Shown: positions 12,301 to 25,700, counted from the stretch's first letter. The stretch is DNA of 64,000 bases from Lates calcarifer (GCF_001640805.2 NC_066850.1:16861036-16925035); one strand, 5' to 3'. Numbers and translations are program-made. The notes: generated by a model not told the origin, from the letters alone.

Positions 12301-14465
12301 TCTACTTAAGTTTGAGATTTCATTTTCAACTGAGCATTTGTGTTGCACCTGCGTTACAAAGTGGAGGCGCAGAATTTAAAAAAGGGGTCCAACAAAAAGA
12401 TGATGTTGATTGCATCATAGATACTGTAGGATCCACTGTTTTTGGAGCATGATCAATAGTAGAGACTTAATGTCTCGGTATGTTGACTGCTGCTGCATTG
12501 ATTTCAAGCGTTCCTTTGTAATCTGTCTCTCTCAAGTTCCCCAACTTTATGGATTTTCAGTACTACATCACTGGAGTACCCCTTTCAGATATCAGATGTT
12601 TTGTCCTTGCTCGCACTCTGGTCTAATTTCTGCCACTGTGGGTCTAGAGACTTGTTTCTATGCTTCTTAATAGATTCCTCTTTGTATGAGTCTTCAGGGT
12701 TAGTAGTGGTGCCAGATAAAAGCCTCTATGTTTCTGAGAGACTGACACCAAAACCAGACAACTGTGATGTCTCCATTTTGCCAACCCATCCACAGGAAAA
12801 TGAAAAATACCAATCCACAAAAACCCACCAAAATGCAAGCAGTATCAGGGATGTGTTGTAGGCTTTTTTGATTAGTTACATTGATTGGAAGCTATTTCCC
12901 AGCTCTTTACAGCTTTACAGCTTTCAGTTTCTACCATAGTTGCGTTTGTGGTTTTTCCTTTGAAATTGACAACATGACAATCCAGATCTGTGGATTCACA
13001 GCAATTTTTCCACTTCCATCTTCTGTCTCTTTTCCTTCGTGCATCTCTCTTTCCCATTATCCATCCATCTGGGCACAATGTCGAGGGAGTTTTTCCAGCC
13101 ATAGTTACTCTGCCAGCGTGGCCGGCTTGGCCAGTGGATTAGTGGATGCTGCCACCGGCCTGCTGCAGACTTCACAGTGCGGCATGGCAGCATAAAGCCT
13201 GCTCAGCTGGCCGCTTCGACGGAGACTCAAAGACTCCTCTCATGTCCCTCCAAGGGGTCAGGGCGGACATGTTGGCACAGCCCGCCAAACAAAACTCTCC
13301 TCATCACTGACTCAGCAATTACTATAACATACCTTAAAGATGAGGCTATAGTGTGATTTGATGAGGCCACCCCATTGCAAAATTTTAGTTCATTCTCTCA
13401 TAAACCTTGCTTATCTCCTTGGGAGCATAATTGTGCAGCAGTGTGTCTGTTAGATTGTGTTGAGTTATGTTGACTTTGGCCTAGAGGTGGTGCTAAATGG
13501 CTATTATCAAAGAATGGAAAGGATTGCACAGTCTCCTATTATTATTATATATTTCCTGCAAGTGACAGAAATTTGGGCCCGAGGAAAGTTGCTAGAAAGG
13601 TCAGATTAAGATTCATCCACTGGTGACAGTAAAAATTCACAGGACAGTTTGATCTGGTGGAGGCAAAATCATGACAAATCAACCCTCTGTGCGACCCTAA
13701 GGATACCCAATGTGGTCCAATCCTGACCATCCTCAGAGGCTGAGATGAGTTGGGCCTAGTTAGTACTTGAATGTGAGGAATCGACCTTTGGGCATCTTGG
13801 TTCAAAGGGATCACCTAGCTGCTGATTAGGAAACCATTCAGACCCCTAGTGTTGAGTTGTAGTAGGATCAGAAAGGTTCTTAAATTGACAAAATGTTTGT
13901 GAAACTGAAAATAAGCCTTAGAAATAAGATTTGAGGACAGCCCTCTTGCATCGTTAGTAATTCTTTTGGAATTCTTTGTCAATGTCATACCAAAATGAGT
14001 CCTTTGTAATGTAATGTAATCACTTCAGTCAGTCAAACTGAGGTGAACTCTTCCCAAACCGACCAATTTGTGGCAAATATATCAAATCAGCAATGACAAT
14101 ACTGACCTCTAACAGAGCAAAATTAGTCCATAATGGAAGTGGTGTTCTCATGTTACTTGGGTCACATGGTCTGCAAGTAGTTATCAACCTTACAGTGGCA
14201 AAAATGTGGCGAGGCACGAATACATTTTTGCTTTTTTGCTGTCATGAGTGATTTGACACTTGCTGATTTCACTGCTCGTGAATATCAGTACCACATTTCA
14301 GGGATGTTTAATGATGTAGATAAAAAGAGATGGATGGATGCACAGACCCAGCCAAATGACAGACTGATCAGTTTTTCCATTCTCTGGTTGTGCCAATAGC
14401 AGAGTAAAAAATACATCGGTGTCATGGAAATTCTGTTTGAATTGAATTGCACATATTTTCCCACA
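9300..14465. other. Non-coding stretch, no gene seen
   Basis: The stretch contains an interrupted TG tract at 9984-10012, a (CAG)6 run at 11502-11519 and short GT-rich pieces near 11385-11412. The segment 13080-13310 is richer in GC and CpG than its surroundings and may be a regulatory element, but no exon boundaries support a gene. All open frames are short and without recognisable motifs. Confidence 0.55.
11502..11519. repeat. (CAG)6 trinucleotide repeat
   Basis: Six perfect CAG units. It gives polyA, polyS or polyC frames on the two strands but lies in no supported exon. Confidence 0.85.
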
Positions 14466-14536
14466 AGCCCCTTCCTCTCTCTGTCTTTCTCTCTCTCCCT
14501 CTGTTTCTCTCTCTCTCTCTCTCTCTTTCTCTTTCT
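14466..14536. repeat. (CT)n polypyrimidine microsatellite
   Basis: Imperfect CT/TTTCT tract, almost pure pyrimidine on the + strand over about 70 bases. It produces the S/L-rich and R/E-rich frames on the two strands, which are not genes. Confidence 0.92.
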
Positions 14537-14805
14537 AATATGCTCCTTTTCTGTCTTGATTACAGACACACATTCGCAATCCCACCTTGCCCTCAAACCA
14601 CTGTGAATGTAGCATCTGTGGTGTGGTGTCTGGCCGGGTCACACCAGGACACACCATGTGTAAACATGACTGAGAAGAAAGCGGAAAAGAGGAATAAGGG
14701 GGAAGAAATAAAAGGAGAGGAACAGAGGAAGAGGGCTCAGGAAGTTATGACAGCAGTGGAGAGAAGGGAGATGCAGAGCCCACAAGACTCAGAGAGCTTA
14801 AAGCA

Positions 14806-14820
14806 TTTTTTTTTTTTTTT
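14806..14820. repeat. Poly-T tract
   Basis: A run of 15 T residues. Confidence 0.85.
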
Positions 14821-15225
14821 GTTAGAGCTGACTGTAAGGCTGTGTTGATTTATTTACATCAACAGATTCAGGTTTTCTCTAAATCAGGACCGCATTTTCC
14901 CTAAACCCTGTTGCTTTCTGTAATCGTAATCAACAAGATTTCTTTCTTGCATTTCTCAGTTTGCTTTCCCTCTGGCTTTCCTGAAAGGCAGATAAATGTG
15001 GTGGAAGTGATTTCGTGCCGGCTTTCACCCCATCCGCCATTATGTGAAGAAACTCTACAGGCCAGTATAGATAAAACTGTAAAATATCTCTTTTCCATGA
15101 CAACTCTCCTACACTTTGAACTTTCAATTACTTTATGGTTGATAAGCTGCAAGAATGCAGCTATGGCTGTAGCAGGTTTCCTTCTAAAGGTCTCCTTTTT
15201 TTTTTTATTACTTTACAGCTTTAAG

Positions 15226-15425
15226 GAATAGTTCTGACATTTTGGGATTAAGTGTAGTTCCTAACTGAGGGCTAGGTGAGAAGATTGATATTGCTGTCAT
15301 GTATGTGTGCTAGGTATGGAGCTGGAGCCAGGAGACAGCATAGCTTAGGTTAATTTAAGAAGACTGGAAGCAGGGGAAAATTAGCTTTAAAAAATTGCTG
15401 ACTGACATCTACAAAACTCAAACTG
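15226..15425. repeat. Dispersed fish repeat
   Basis: The stretch reads as a decayed copy of a widespread teleost repeat. It has, in order, AAGGAATAGTTCTGACATTTTGGG, GAGAAGATTGATATTGCTGTCATG, GGAGCTGGAGCCAGGAGACAG, CATAGCTTAGG and AGACTGGAAGCAGGGGAAA. It carries no coding frame. I know the family by sight but not its formal name. It is probably a non-autonomous element. Confidence 0.7.
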
Positions 15426-15779
15426 GTAGAAGTGGTAGCACAGTAAAATACAGTGCAGAGGCATCTAGAAGCAGACAAGCTTCTCTGTAATAGCCTCTCT
15501 TCACAGTAATTATACTAAATGTCTCAAAATGGATGCATTTATGGCTTGTTGACGTGAAAAGGCTACAGTACACGTAGCACTTTTAAAAGGCAAGGCAGAG
15601 TTGTTTGTGAGTCTGCTTAGTATATTGGAGAGTCGGAGCTGGACTCCGGCAAAACCACATCCAAACAAACATGCGCAATGTTTTAATAGCAGAGGGTTAA
15701 TGACAGCTGTCTGCTTCTCTCATCTCTACAGTAGTCTTCTTCCTCCTCTCCTCTCCTCTCTTCTATCTAACCCTGACCT

Positions 15780-16200
15780 GCTGTTAAGAGAGGAATTAAA
15801 CAGGGCTGTCTCATCTGCTGTGCTGGCAGAGAAGACAACGAGTCTTTTATCAAGTCATACGCACAGTTCTGTGGTAGGTTTGTCTGCATATGCAGATAAT
15901 CTTAATGTTTTAGTAAAAACACAAAGGGATGCTCATGCTCTAGCAGATAATTTGGCTATTTATGAAAAAACAAGCCCACAAATAAACTGGGGCTGAACAG
16001 GTGGGTCTGACAGGGCTGTCACCTCTCTAAACTGGATGTCCAGAAAGAGCGGTGTGTTTGTGGTGGGCTGTGTGGACCCTGAGCTTAAGACTGAAGGCAG
16101 CTGGTGGCAGCTTGTCTCAGGGTGGAGAATGTTTGCTATGAGGTGGTGGCCAGACTGGAAGACTTCAGCCGTATATAAACTGGGAGGTGATGGAGGATTG
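15780..16200 (+). mobile_element. Decayed LINE reverse-transcriptase fragment
   Basis: Translation near 15787-15812 gives RGIKQGC, the reverse-transcriptase motif preceding the catalytic box in L1/Tx1-type LINEs. In another frame, 15886-15900 gives AYADN, a damaged form of the catalytic AYADD box with the second aspartate changed to asparagine. It is followed by a frame ending in KTSPQINWG, matching the E(K/Q)ASSAKINWG segment that normally follows. The two motifs lie in different frames, so at least one frameshift separates them, and a stop follows at about 15996. Sequence to about 16200 may hold more of the C-terminal part (a GGDGGLILPV-like piece). The copy is truncated and inactive. The clade name is an inference from the motif spacing. 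Confidence 0.72.
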
Positions 16201-16364
16201 ATTCTGCCTGTCTGAATAGCTGGGAAAATGGCCAGTAATTCTGCAGGTGGTGAATGTGATTATTGTTAATAGTATTGTGGATTTTTGCTCCTTACAGGCA
16301 GATTTGCAACTGTATATATATCGCTGTATATAGGCTGCATTTTATTTTAAAGATTCTCCTTGTC

Positions 16365-16441
16365 TCTTCTCCTTAGTCCTCTTCTCTCCCCTCCGCTCCT
16401 CTTCTCCTCTCACTTCTCCTCTTCTCTCCTCTCCTCTCTTG
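16365..16441. repeat. CTCCTCT-type polypyrimidine tract
   Basis: Nearly pure pyrimidine built from variants of CTCTTCTCCTCTC. A smaller relative lies at 15735-15770. It is a low-complexity repeat. Confidence 0.85.
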
Positions 16442-17188
16442 TGGTCCCCTCATGTCTGTAGCCCAGGTGCTTTCACCAGTCAGCTCAGGAGAACTTTGGT
16501 GTAATCTGTCACCGAGAAGGCCCATCTGTCTCTTGCTTGTGTGTGGGAGAATTGTATATTTACCCGAAGGCTATCTGTCTGTGTGCTTCATGAATCACCA
16601 GTGATGCTGATTAGGAGATATTTATGAGGACTAGCTGGGCATCTGTTACCTGCTGATAGAAGCAGAGAAGGATGGAGGGAGCGTCAGGTGGAGGAGGAGT
16701 AACAAAGAATGATAGAGATGGCAGAGGAGGGGTGGGGTGGGGGGGACACCAATGCACAAAGCTTTTACACCTTCCTCCTACAACCAGCTTGCCTTGCAGA
16801 TGGGATGGGGTTGCCATGGTGATGGATAGGGAGGGCTGCGATGGGAGCAGAGCGATATCCCAGTTGGCTGGGGTCCACACAACACGGTAGTTTAGGGGAT
16901 GTGTGACTTCTGACAGTGAGTGTGTCTAGAACAGCTCTGTTGGAATTTGTTTTCATGTTTGGTGTAGGGATTTGACTACATCTAAAATGCGAGGAGATGA
17001 AGACGATTAAAAGATTATGGTTTAACGTCTGTATTTACTGTCCCTGTCACGGAGAAAGAAGCAGGGACTCTGGGCCCCATGAAAACATCACATTTGGTCC
17101 CAGCACCACAGGCCATGGCGACCCTGAAAATATTACACTGTGCAGACATGCATGCAACATTCTGCACACAGAATTAAGATATAATTTA

Positions 17189-17217
17189 ATATCATTAAAA
17201 TATAATTTTAATGATAT
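17189..17217. repeat. AT-rich perfect hairpin
   Basis: ATATCATTAAAAT at 17189-17201 is followed after three bases by its exact reverse complement ATTTTAATGATAT at 17205-17217. The stem is all weak pairs except for one G-C pair. It may be a remnant of a palindromic element tip. Nothing suggests a functional RNA. Confidence 0.8.
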
Positions 17218-17574
17218 AATTTCTTGAATGGAAAATGACATGCATGACTACTGTAAAATACATATAACTTAAATATTCATTAACCTCTTAAAATGAATTA
17301 ACATTCTCATCTACAGAGGGATGTAACAAACAAAAGAATAAATCCATACCAAATCTGCATACCAATGAAAGCAAGCAGCTGTAAAAGTGGAAATGGAAAA
17401 CAAAATGGAGATAGAAAGCCTGGCTCTTATTATTAATAAGGATTTTATATTTTTTCTTTTTTCCCATAATAATAAAAGAAATACCATACATAAAAAACAG
17501 AATGCTGAAAACATAATGTCATATTAAAACAATAAGGCATCAGTAACGTCTTGAAAGTTAGCTGCAAAACTGTT

Positions 17575-17765
17575 TTTGGTGGCCAAAGGTCAAAGTCACT
17601 GAATGCAATATCTCAAGACTGCCCAGAGGGAATTTGTTCAAATTTGGCACAAACATTCACTTGGACTCTAGGGTGAACTGATTTGATTTTGCTGGTCAGT
17701 GGTCAAAGGTTAAAGTCACTGTGACTGCACAAAATATGTTTTTGGCCATAACTTAAAAATTCACA
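17575..17765. repeat. Dispersed fish repeat
   Basis: Phrases such as GCCAAAGGTCAAAGTCACTG, TTTGTTCAAATTTGGCACAAACATTCACTTGGACTC, then GGTCAAAGGTTAAAGTCACTGTGACTGCACAAAA and GGCCATAACTTAAAAATTCA occur in this order in a repeat common to many teleosts. It has no coding frame. The class is unknown to me. Confidence 0.7.
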
Positions 17766-18904
17766 CAGTAATTAACTGCAGCTGGCCTGGTTGGCGTAGG
17801 CATACAACCATAAGGCGGTAACTCTAGTTGGTAGGGTATGGGGGATACAGGACTGCTGAGCTAGCATCTTTTGGGCCTGGCACCAGGCAGGAGCAGGGAC
17901 AGCTGATTCAGTATGAATAGCTTGGTAAAGGTTTATCTGCATTGATTACCTATTGGCTAAAAGAAGAGCACATTTTTTCTATGAAGATATTAAGTAACTT
18001 TAGGAGGCTGAAACATGATGCTCCATCAGAACTCCTCACTCACAGTTCACTGCAAGTACCATTCACCTGGTTTGGGGGCAGGGCCAAACCATTTAAACCA
18101 ATACAGATGCTCTCTGGGTTTTTACTTTTAGCCAAAAACAAGTAAAAAGAAACCACTATTAGTACTTTGTAAATAACATATTTCTTGACTGATGATAGGT
18201 TAATAATTTAAGATTGAAAAGAAATTACCAAATGTTCTGATGGTTTTTTTTTTTAGCCTTAACTTCTTTGTCATCATCTTCACTTTCACATTTAAAATCT
18301 TCCAGCAGCTCAGAGGGCATAATCCATTCCTCCTTTGGTATGATTTTAATGTGCAATCCTTAGGAAGTGTGGTTTTACTGACAGTAGTACAATAAAAATG
18401 TTAAAAAGAATAGAAAATATAGTAGAAGTGATTTAAATTAAATTAAATTAAAGGGAAATTCAGATGTTTCCAAGTGACTCCAGCAAACCACAACAACCCC
18501 CACCTTTACCAGAGTATCTTTGGGTGCCAGCCTTTATTTGTTTACACAGGCTTCAGCCACATCTATTATATCAGAACCTCCATCATTTGAATGGCAGCCT
18601 TTATTTGACAATGTGTGGTATGCGTGCTTACTCCCTCTCTTATTTCTCAGCCCTTATATTTGCCTGCATCTCTCCATGTTCTCCCTCTATATCCTCCCTC
18701 TCTGATTATAAGTTGTGATGACTTAGACACATGTTTTGTGTCTTGGTACTACCCTGAATCGATTTCCCACACATTCTCCTGCCAAGTCGTGGCTAGGCTC
18801 AGCTGTAGATCTGACTGACTGACAACAGAAACACCTAAGATGTTGTTTTGTATACCTGCTGTGTGTCTCTCAGGTTCCACTGGCTCACTGAATCACGCTC
18901 AGTA

Positions 18905-18928
18905 ACACACACACACACACACACACAC
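18905..18928. repeat. (CA)n microsatellite
   Basis: Perfect run of twelve CA units. Confidence 0.93.
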
Positions 18929-19722
18929 TGACATATAGGCATACAGGGCCATAATTTCCCCTGCCGTCTATTTTAAGAGTTGCAGTCCTCGAAAAAAACA
19001 CACACACTATAATTTAGCGGTGCATAACTGCAGTGTTGCAAGAGCAGGCAGCATTAAAGGTATCTCAGTGCACTAAGGGAGAAGGCCAGACAGACAGAGC
19101 AGAGCAACACACGTCCACATGACTCAGTACCTCTGTCCTCCATTTCTGTCTCATTCAGGCTAATGGTATGTTCTCACAAATTAGCTCTTTGCATTTCCTG
19201 TTATTCACTATATAAAGAATAAAAATAACCAGTCCACTGAAACAGCTTTAATGACTCAGTGCTCACATGGAAAAAGACGTGTTCATTGCAAGTTTTGGCT
19301 GCTGTGTGGTCAGTGTGTGTCCTCTGCTCAGGACGGCACTCAGCAACAAACAAATAAAGGCAAGAGTCAACGGCATGTCTGGTAATCTGTCCTCCTGTTT
19401 CCGAGTGGGCACTGGCAGGAAACAAAAGATTAAAGAAAAGGGCAGGAGTGTGTTATCCCTCTGTTAACTCGTCCTCGCCTGTGTTGTGGGTTTGTCTCTG
19501 TGTGAAAGTGTGGGCTTATGGAGGTGAGACTGAAAAAGAAGTGTGCTTAAAGTTGTGAGTTCATCTGTTTTGGTTGGGTGCTGATGAATCACCAGACCAT
19601 TAAATGAATGGAGTGTAACATTGTTAGTCTGAGAGCAGACACACATTCAAATGTAAGACATCCTGTTAGGCATTATGAAGAGAATCTGTGGAGTCTAGGT
19701 CATTGTATTTCTAAGTGCTTTA

Positions 19723-19800
19723 CAAAGGCAACTGGACTTTCTCGAAGATGTTTCACCTCTCATCCGAAAGGCTTCTCTAGTTTCCTTGGGAGTCTAAGAC
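19723..19800. repeat. Interspersed repeat fragment
   Basis: The phrase AAGGCAACTGGACTTTCTCGAAGATGTTTCACCTCTCATCCGAAAGGCTTCTCTAGTT is a close match to a repeat terminus that recurs in fish genomes and that I associate, without certainty, with Penelope-like or related retroelements. No reverse-transcriptase motif is attached here, so the class is unproven. Confidence 0.5.
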
Positions 19801-21636
19801 ATTTAACCTCTTGTGTGTTGTTAACATCTTGAGAGACGCTGAGTCAATGTGTAATTTGTTCACCACCACCATCATATGGGGATGGCCTATGTGGGGTCAC
19901 CTGAGTCATGGTGAGTAGGTGTTAAGCAGTCTGGGAAAGGGATACCATGACTACATTTTAAATGGCTGATAAGTGGTGTTGTAGTCTGCACAAGAAGTAT
20001 TATGAAGTTATTGCCTATTTTATTCTTATCATGTGCCTGCTGTGCAAAGCACAGCTTTGAGGAAACCCTGGCAAAACATGAATCAAAATGTCCGACTGGG
20101 AATAGTGTGCTATGTCTTAGTAGCGTTTTAAGTAACCATGGAGACAGAAATTGCAAAAAACTAAAAATAATGGGAAGTGATCAAACCGACCTCTCATTGG
20201 AACCACATTGTTTCCTCATACTTTGACACAGAAACACGGTTGAAACTTTAAACAGGCCACAAGTCTTTTTTGGGTGAAATATATGCTTTGACAGCTATTA
20301 TGGTTTTTATGAACTCATATTTTACACGGTTTATGCTTTTTTTTGACAGTTTCAGATTTCATAATGGGTGTGTATTGCGCAGAGTGTTCTGGTGTGTGTG
20401 ATATCGTCCACACTCTAACTGCCCTCTGTGAAAACTTTGCCAAAAAACCCCTTTTAATGCCCACAGTTTCCAACATACACAGACACTGTATATATCAAAA
20501 TGTAGAGAAATGTGTCCTCTCACACCTGCTGTGACTCTCACTGTGACATGACTTATGATTTCTGAATAACTCTTCTCCAAGTGCAGAGAGCGCTGATCAA
20601 CAGCCCTTTGGACTGTCACATTAAACTGAGCTTTGAAAAAGAGAGCTGAGCTCCTAAACTGTAAACCATAAGTAGACATATAATACAGTGAAACCTTGTG
20701 ACACTCATAGCAGATCCAATTTTATTGATAGGACTTGCACTTTTTGAGCTATAGGGCATGATTAATTATAAACTAAACTGATTCTCATTGGCTTGATTAG
20801 CTCTTGGCCTCACATACTCAAAATTTCTCCTGACATTTTCTAGCTAGTAATACAACTATTCCTTTTTTATTAAAGGAATAGTTCTGGATAAACACAGTTA
20901 TTTACAAGTTTGATCAGAATGTCTGTATGCTAAATATGTAGCTCGCTCTCCTGTTGTGGTCAGTCACATTTGACCGATTTACAATTTACTGTAAAAATGT
21001 AGTTGTGTAGTGTTTTCTGATTGGCTTAAGGCTTCATAATATCCTCCAGACAGATCATATGAACACAATTTTGACAATTTTCATCAAATTATTAAAATTT
21101 TGTCCATCTCTGGTACTGTGGCCAGTTTATACTTGTGCGTTCAATCCTGCAGCCTGACGTGCTGTTGGATAAATAAGGACTGATACTTGGTATCTGCAAT
21201 TAAACTTGCTTTATTTATTGTGCGTTAAAGACATAAGTGGGTGTTCTCAAATATGCAGAGGAGGAGAACCACAGAATTTAAATTAATTTGCCTGAAGCCT
21301 AATTTTTGGCATAACTATCAGCCCCACTGATATTCCAGCAGCTGCTGCATCAACATACATCAAATTCTACCACAGACAGCATATTTGAGGTGTTTTTTTC
21401 TGAACTTCAGATCGTTGATGGAGATGAACCTTTCATATCTTTCAGAGATCTCATCCTCTCCCTCCCTTGCTGCTTTTAAATGGGATGACAGGAGCTCATG
21501 TGATTGGTCATTAGTAAAACTGCTGACTCTGTATTCCCCATACTAATAATGTATTCAGCCACTCTTCCACCCAGCTGCTCCTGATTGCGCTCAGCTGTGC
21601 CTGGTTTGCACCAGTGCCTGAGGTCACCAAAACTGC

Positions 21637-21659
21637 AAAAAAAAAAAAGAAAAAAAAAA
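21637..21659. repeat. A-rich tract
   Basis: Two poly-A runs separated by one G. Confidence 0.85.
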
Positions 21660-22569
21660 TGCTGCATATGCCCATTTGTGTTTACACCAGGGGATTTTGA
21701 TTTGCTATTGTGTCTGCACCCTGTTTCCAGAAAAACAGCCCTTCATATACTCCCTCTGATACATCATGACTGAACTCGAGTAACTCTTCAACTTCTGAAC
21801 TCTGCACAAACTGCAGCTCACTTAATAAAGGCAACACCATCACACCAATTGTGGGAGTATGCGTGGGATTAGAGGAATTCCAAGTATAATGAAGAGGGAA
21901 TAGAGAAGAAAGCCAAAAAGGTAATAGGTTCATTTCATTTGGAGGCGTAATGAGAAATTGATTTCCCTAAATGTAAGCGGAGATGAAAGCAAAGTGGCAG
22001 CTCGCTCCAAAGGAACTAATGAAGAAGAAAATGACAACATGCACTCCTGCATGCAAGGGGGAACATTGCGTGATAAACAACCTATTAAAAGAATTCCATT
22101 TCCAATGTGTCTGTATTGCTGACACACCTATCCACACACACACACAAACGCCAGTTCCAGAGACTTGAGAATCAATGCCAAGGTGCTTTGAAGCTGTTCT
22201 GGTGGCATGTGGTGGCCCAACACCTTACTAAGACAATTAGAGACATTTCCTCATCCACACAAACTCATTTTACAACTATTACAGCAAAGTTGTTTAGATG
22301 TACATACACAGTCCTACACACGCACAAGTAGGGTTGCAGTGCACACACACTCATATATCAAACCAAATGTACTCTTTATATCCCTTTTCAGTGTGCATAA
22401 ACACACTCCCCATCAGCAGCCACACACACACACACACCACATCCATTTCTAGCATGTACCTAAGTGTGTATCAGCTGCAACAAATTGTCCAACCCGTGGC
22501 ATGAAAATTAAATAAATAATAATCACTGTTGATAAATAAAGAACTAACTCTTTTATAATGTGACAGTGG

Positions 22570-22775
22570 GATGGTAAAGATTTGGTTTGGTTTAGGCACA
22601 AAAAATGGAGTTAGGTTTAAGGACAGGCCATAGTTTGGGTTAAGGATAGAGGACCTTTGTTGTCTTGAATGCAAAAATAAACGTGTGGTAAAGTAACCAC
22701 TGTAGTTGTGGCTAATAGAAACAATGTTAACGGTCTCAAAACAGGAAACCCCCAACATACATCCCACGGCCACTA
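22570..22775. repeat. Dispersed fish repeat
   Basis: It carries GATTTGGTTTGGTTTAGGCAC, AAAAAATGGAGTTAGGTTTAAGG, GTTTGGGTTAAGGAT, AAGTAACCACTGTAGTTGTGGCT, ACGGTCTCAAAACAGGAAAC and CCACGGCCACTAGAG in order, as in a well-known teleost repeat rich in GGTTAGG phrases. A partial copy in the opposite orientation is at 53175-53290. It is non-coding. Confidence 0.65.
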
Positions 22776-25700
22776 GAGAGCGTTGTCATTTTCTACCTCA
22801 CATGACTGCTAAAGATCGCTTAACAATAAAACTATAGTTCGCAATAAGCTGTTTGCACCAGTGACCCACAGGACTGTTTTTTTATGGGAGGCCTGTCTTG
22901 TTAGCTCTCAACAGGCCCAAAGCAGCAGACAGCAGCAGTATCTCAGTTAAAGTGTATGGACACACACACCTCCCCTATGCTCCCTGCTGATTAAGGCTTT
23001 TATAATTACAAGCTTCTGAGTGCCCAACTTGTTCGCACTTCAGAGGTGGCTGGCTGTGATTGGAGGAGGAGAGGAACAATGGCATTGTGCCAGCGCTGTC
23101 CTATCATTTCTTTCCAATCTTTTTCTGTTTTATCCTGAGCCTGACATGTATTTATGGAAGGGTCTTTTGGTCAGTGTGTCTGTCTCTTGCAAATCCTCAT
23201 GCATAAATTCCGCTTAATTTTCCAGATAATGGCAACTTATTCTTACAACAGAAAAGAAGATAGACCCAGTAAACAGTAAGTCAGAATATACAGTATGAGG
23301 TGCAATCAGAAAGTTCCGAGACTGTTCCTGTTGTGATCAACATCAGGAGCTGTGTTACACATGTTTCTGTAACCAGTTGCAGGTGTGCATATGTAGTTTT
23401 ACCACAAAATAGAAGCAACACAAAGTCTGCGAGGGTCTCTATCAACAGGCCTGGGATGACCCAACCTTCATGTAGAAGATCAGCAGTGGTGGCAAGAGTT
23501 GGATCTACAGGTACTGCTACAAGCCAGAGACCAAACTTTGCAGTTGCACTGCAACAGTCTTTGTAGTGGAAAAGCCCACAGTCTCAAAGATAGAAGAAGG
23601 CACATCAGGTCAGGAGTGAGATTATGCTTAATCATTTTTTCCTTTTGATCGTAACTCATACAAACAACTTTAAACCTTTGTTTCTGGTTCATCCAGGAAA
23701 TTAAATTCCTTCCAGATCAAGCTATTTTGTTACACTGATGCAAAAAAAAATATAATAACCAGTCCAATACAATCCAATATTGTCACAGAACAGGCCTGCT
23801 CAGCTTTGGCCACAATAACCTCATGCAGTCAGAAATAGTTACCTCAGTATTAACAGCGTGGCAAAATCTGTGCTGTTAGACACGTGTATCATCTCACAGT
23901 ATTTATCACTATGTTTCCTTTCACCAGTTGCAGTAGTTTTATTTTACACTCCCGTCACAATCCTAATTTCGGATACCAAATATGTCATGCTGATTTCAGA
24001 GAAATATGTGTAGGACATATTGAATATTTCAATGTAATGTAATGGTGCAGCTGTGAAAACACACTCTTAATAAATAATAATTCACTTTATATAACCATCA
24101 CATGTGGAGTAAAGAGGTGCGTCACATGCGTATTTTCTGTTTGTGTGCTGAAAGAATGACTGATTGCCCCAGTCATTCTTCCTCTCCATTCTAGCTGTGA
24201 AGTAATATTTTTATAGTGAGTTGTGGAGGACAGAATCCACAGTCCTCTTATTGTGCAAAAATGTATTCTGTAGTCCACCTATAATTAATATGAGGCTTCA
24301 GCAGTCAGTCAGTGACTTAGATAAACTGCATGGATATCTTTCTCCTGGAATAGTCTTGAAGATTTATTTCCTACTTGTGACTACCAGAGTGTATCCATCT
24401 GCCGTGGCTCAGCAAGGAAACACTGAATCTGGAAACACAAAGAAAGAATCTGCACAAAAAGTACTAAGCACTACAACTACAGAAAGTTCCTACCCACCTC
24501 ATTTGTTGTTGTTGAAAGCTCACATTAGCTTTAGCTGAACTTTAGAACTTTAGTGTGATTATTTTTCCCTTGTGTAGATAGAACGGATTGTTTCACAAAC
24601 AAGTGAGAACTTTTGTAATTTGGGTGAACTGACCCTTTAAAGGTGGCAAAACTTAGTTGAGGTGGTTTTACCCACCACTGCATTTCTTTGTATATCAGTG
24701 TGGTAAAGCTCTCTAGGAGCATTCACACACTCGTGCCCTTTTCCACATGTTACTGTTCAGTGAGGCAGAACTGATGGGTGATCAGCTTCTGTGAGAAATG
24801 TAGCATGTGTCTGTGCTAGAGGTCAAATCAACTACAGTCTGGTCCACCAGCAGAGCGGCTGACCAGCTGATTACCATCGATGGCTCGTGCAGATGTTTAG
24901 TAGCTGATTCTGAAGTCCACCCTCTCCTAAGTGAGCCTGGCTGCTGAGCCAGTGTTAGTATAAAATCAATCCCATTTCTCTTCCTGTCAGCACCATCACC
25001 ACATGGACTGTTTTTTTTCTGCACGTTCGATTGGTGGAACTGGACTGAAACTGGCTCCTTCCCTCTCCATTTTATGCTTCAGCAGCATCAGTTGCACATG
25101 CCACAAAGCACAAATAGAGCTGACACAGAAAGTTAGCCACCAGTGCTGCTGCTGAGGCTGTAATGTTATCTGAACTGAAGGCTGGCTTCACCCTCTCTCT
25201 GATGTTTTGACATTAAAAGAATTTCATCAGTAAAGCTGCAAAGGAAGTTTGCGTTGTCAGATCAAAGTTATTAGCTGGGTCATTGATTTCTAAAGGCTGG
25301 AGCATGCAAGGCTGTCCACAATGCATTGATTTATTCAGCACTGTACAGATTTATTATGTACATGAAAGCATGGCTGCGATCAGGTGCTGATAAGAAGTAT
25401 CTTCATCGGATACTAGAAGATTTAGCAGGTGAACTGTGTTGCATTCAGGGTCTACACTGTCAAGTCAAAGTCAAATAGGAATACACAGGGCAGACACAGA
25501 TTAAATGAAAAGGATCATGTAGATTTGATCATCTGGTACATCAAAATGTTTGACAAAACAGGCTTAATCAAATCAATCAATCAAATCTTATCATATCCAT
25601 CAAAGATACTAAGTGGAATGTAACTACTGTTTCCAAGGTCAAGACTGAACCCTCATATTCAAAAAGGATGATGTTTGAGAGCTTAATGAAGATTCTTTGA

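Larger units (their letters stand above)
16201..17574. other. Non-coding stretch with polypyrimidine tract
   Basis: The stretch contains the CT-rich tract at 16365-16441, a G-rich patch at 16670-16745 and the AT-rich hairpin at 17189-17217. No exon or transposon coding remnant was seen. Confidence 0.55.
17766..22569. other. Non-coding stretch, no gene seen
   Basis: It contains a short (TAAAT)n-like run near 18430-18450, the CA microsatellite at 18905-18928, a repeat fragment at 19723-19800, an A-rich tract at 21637-21659 and CA-rich sequence near 22135 and 22425. Open frames are short and have no recognisable domain. Confidence 0.55.

Noticed and set aside
17189..17217. Possible microRNA hairpin
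   Set aside because: The stem is only 13 pairs, almost entirely A-T, with a three-base loop, which is too short for a microRNA precursor.
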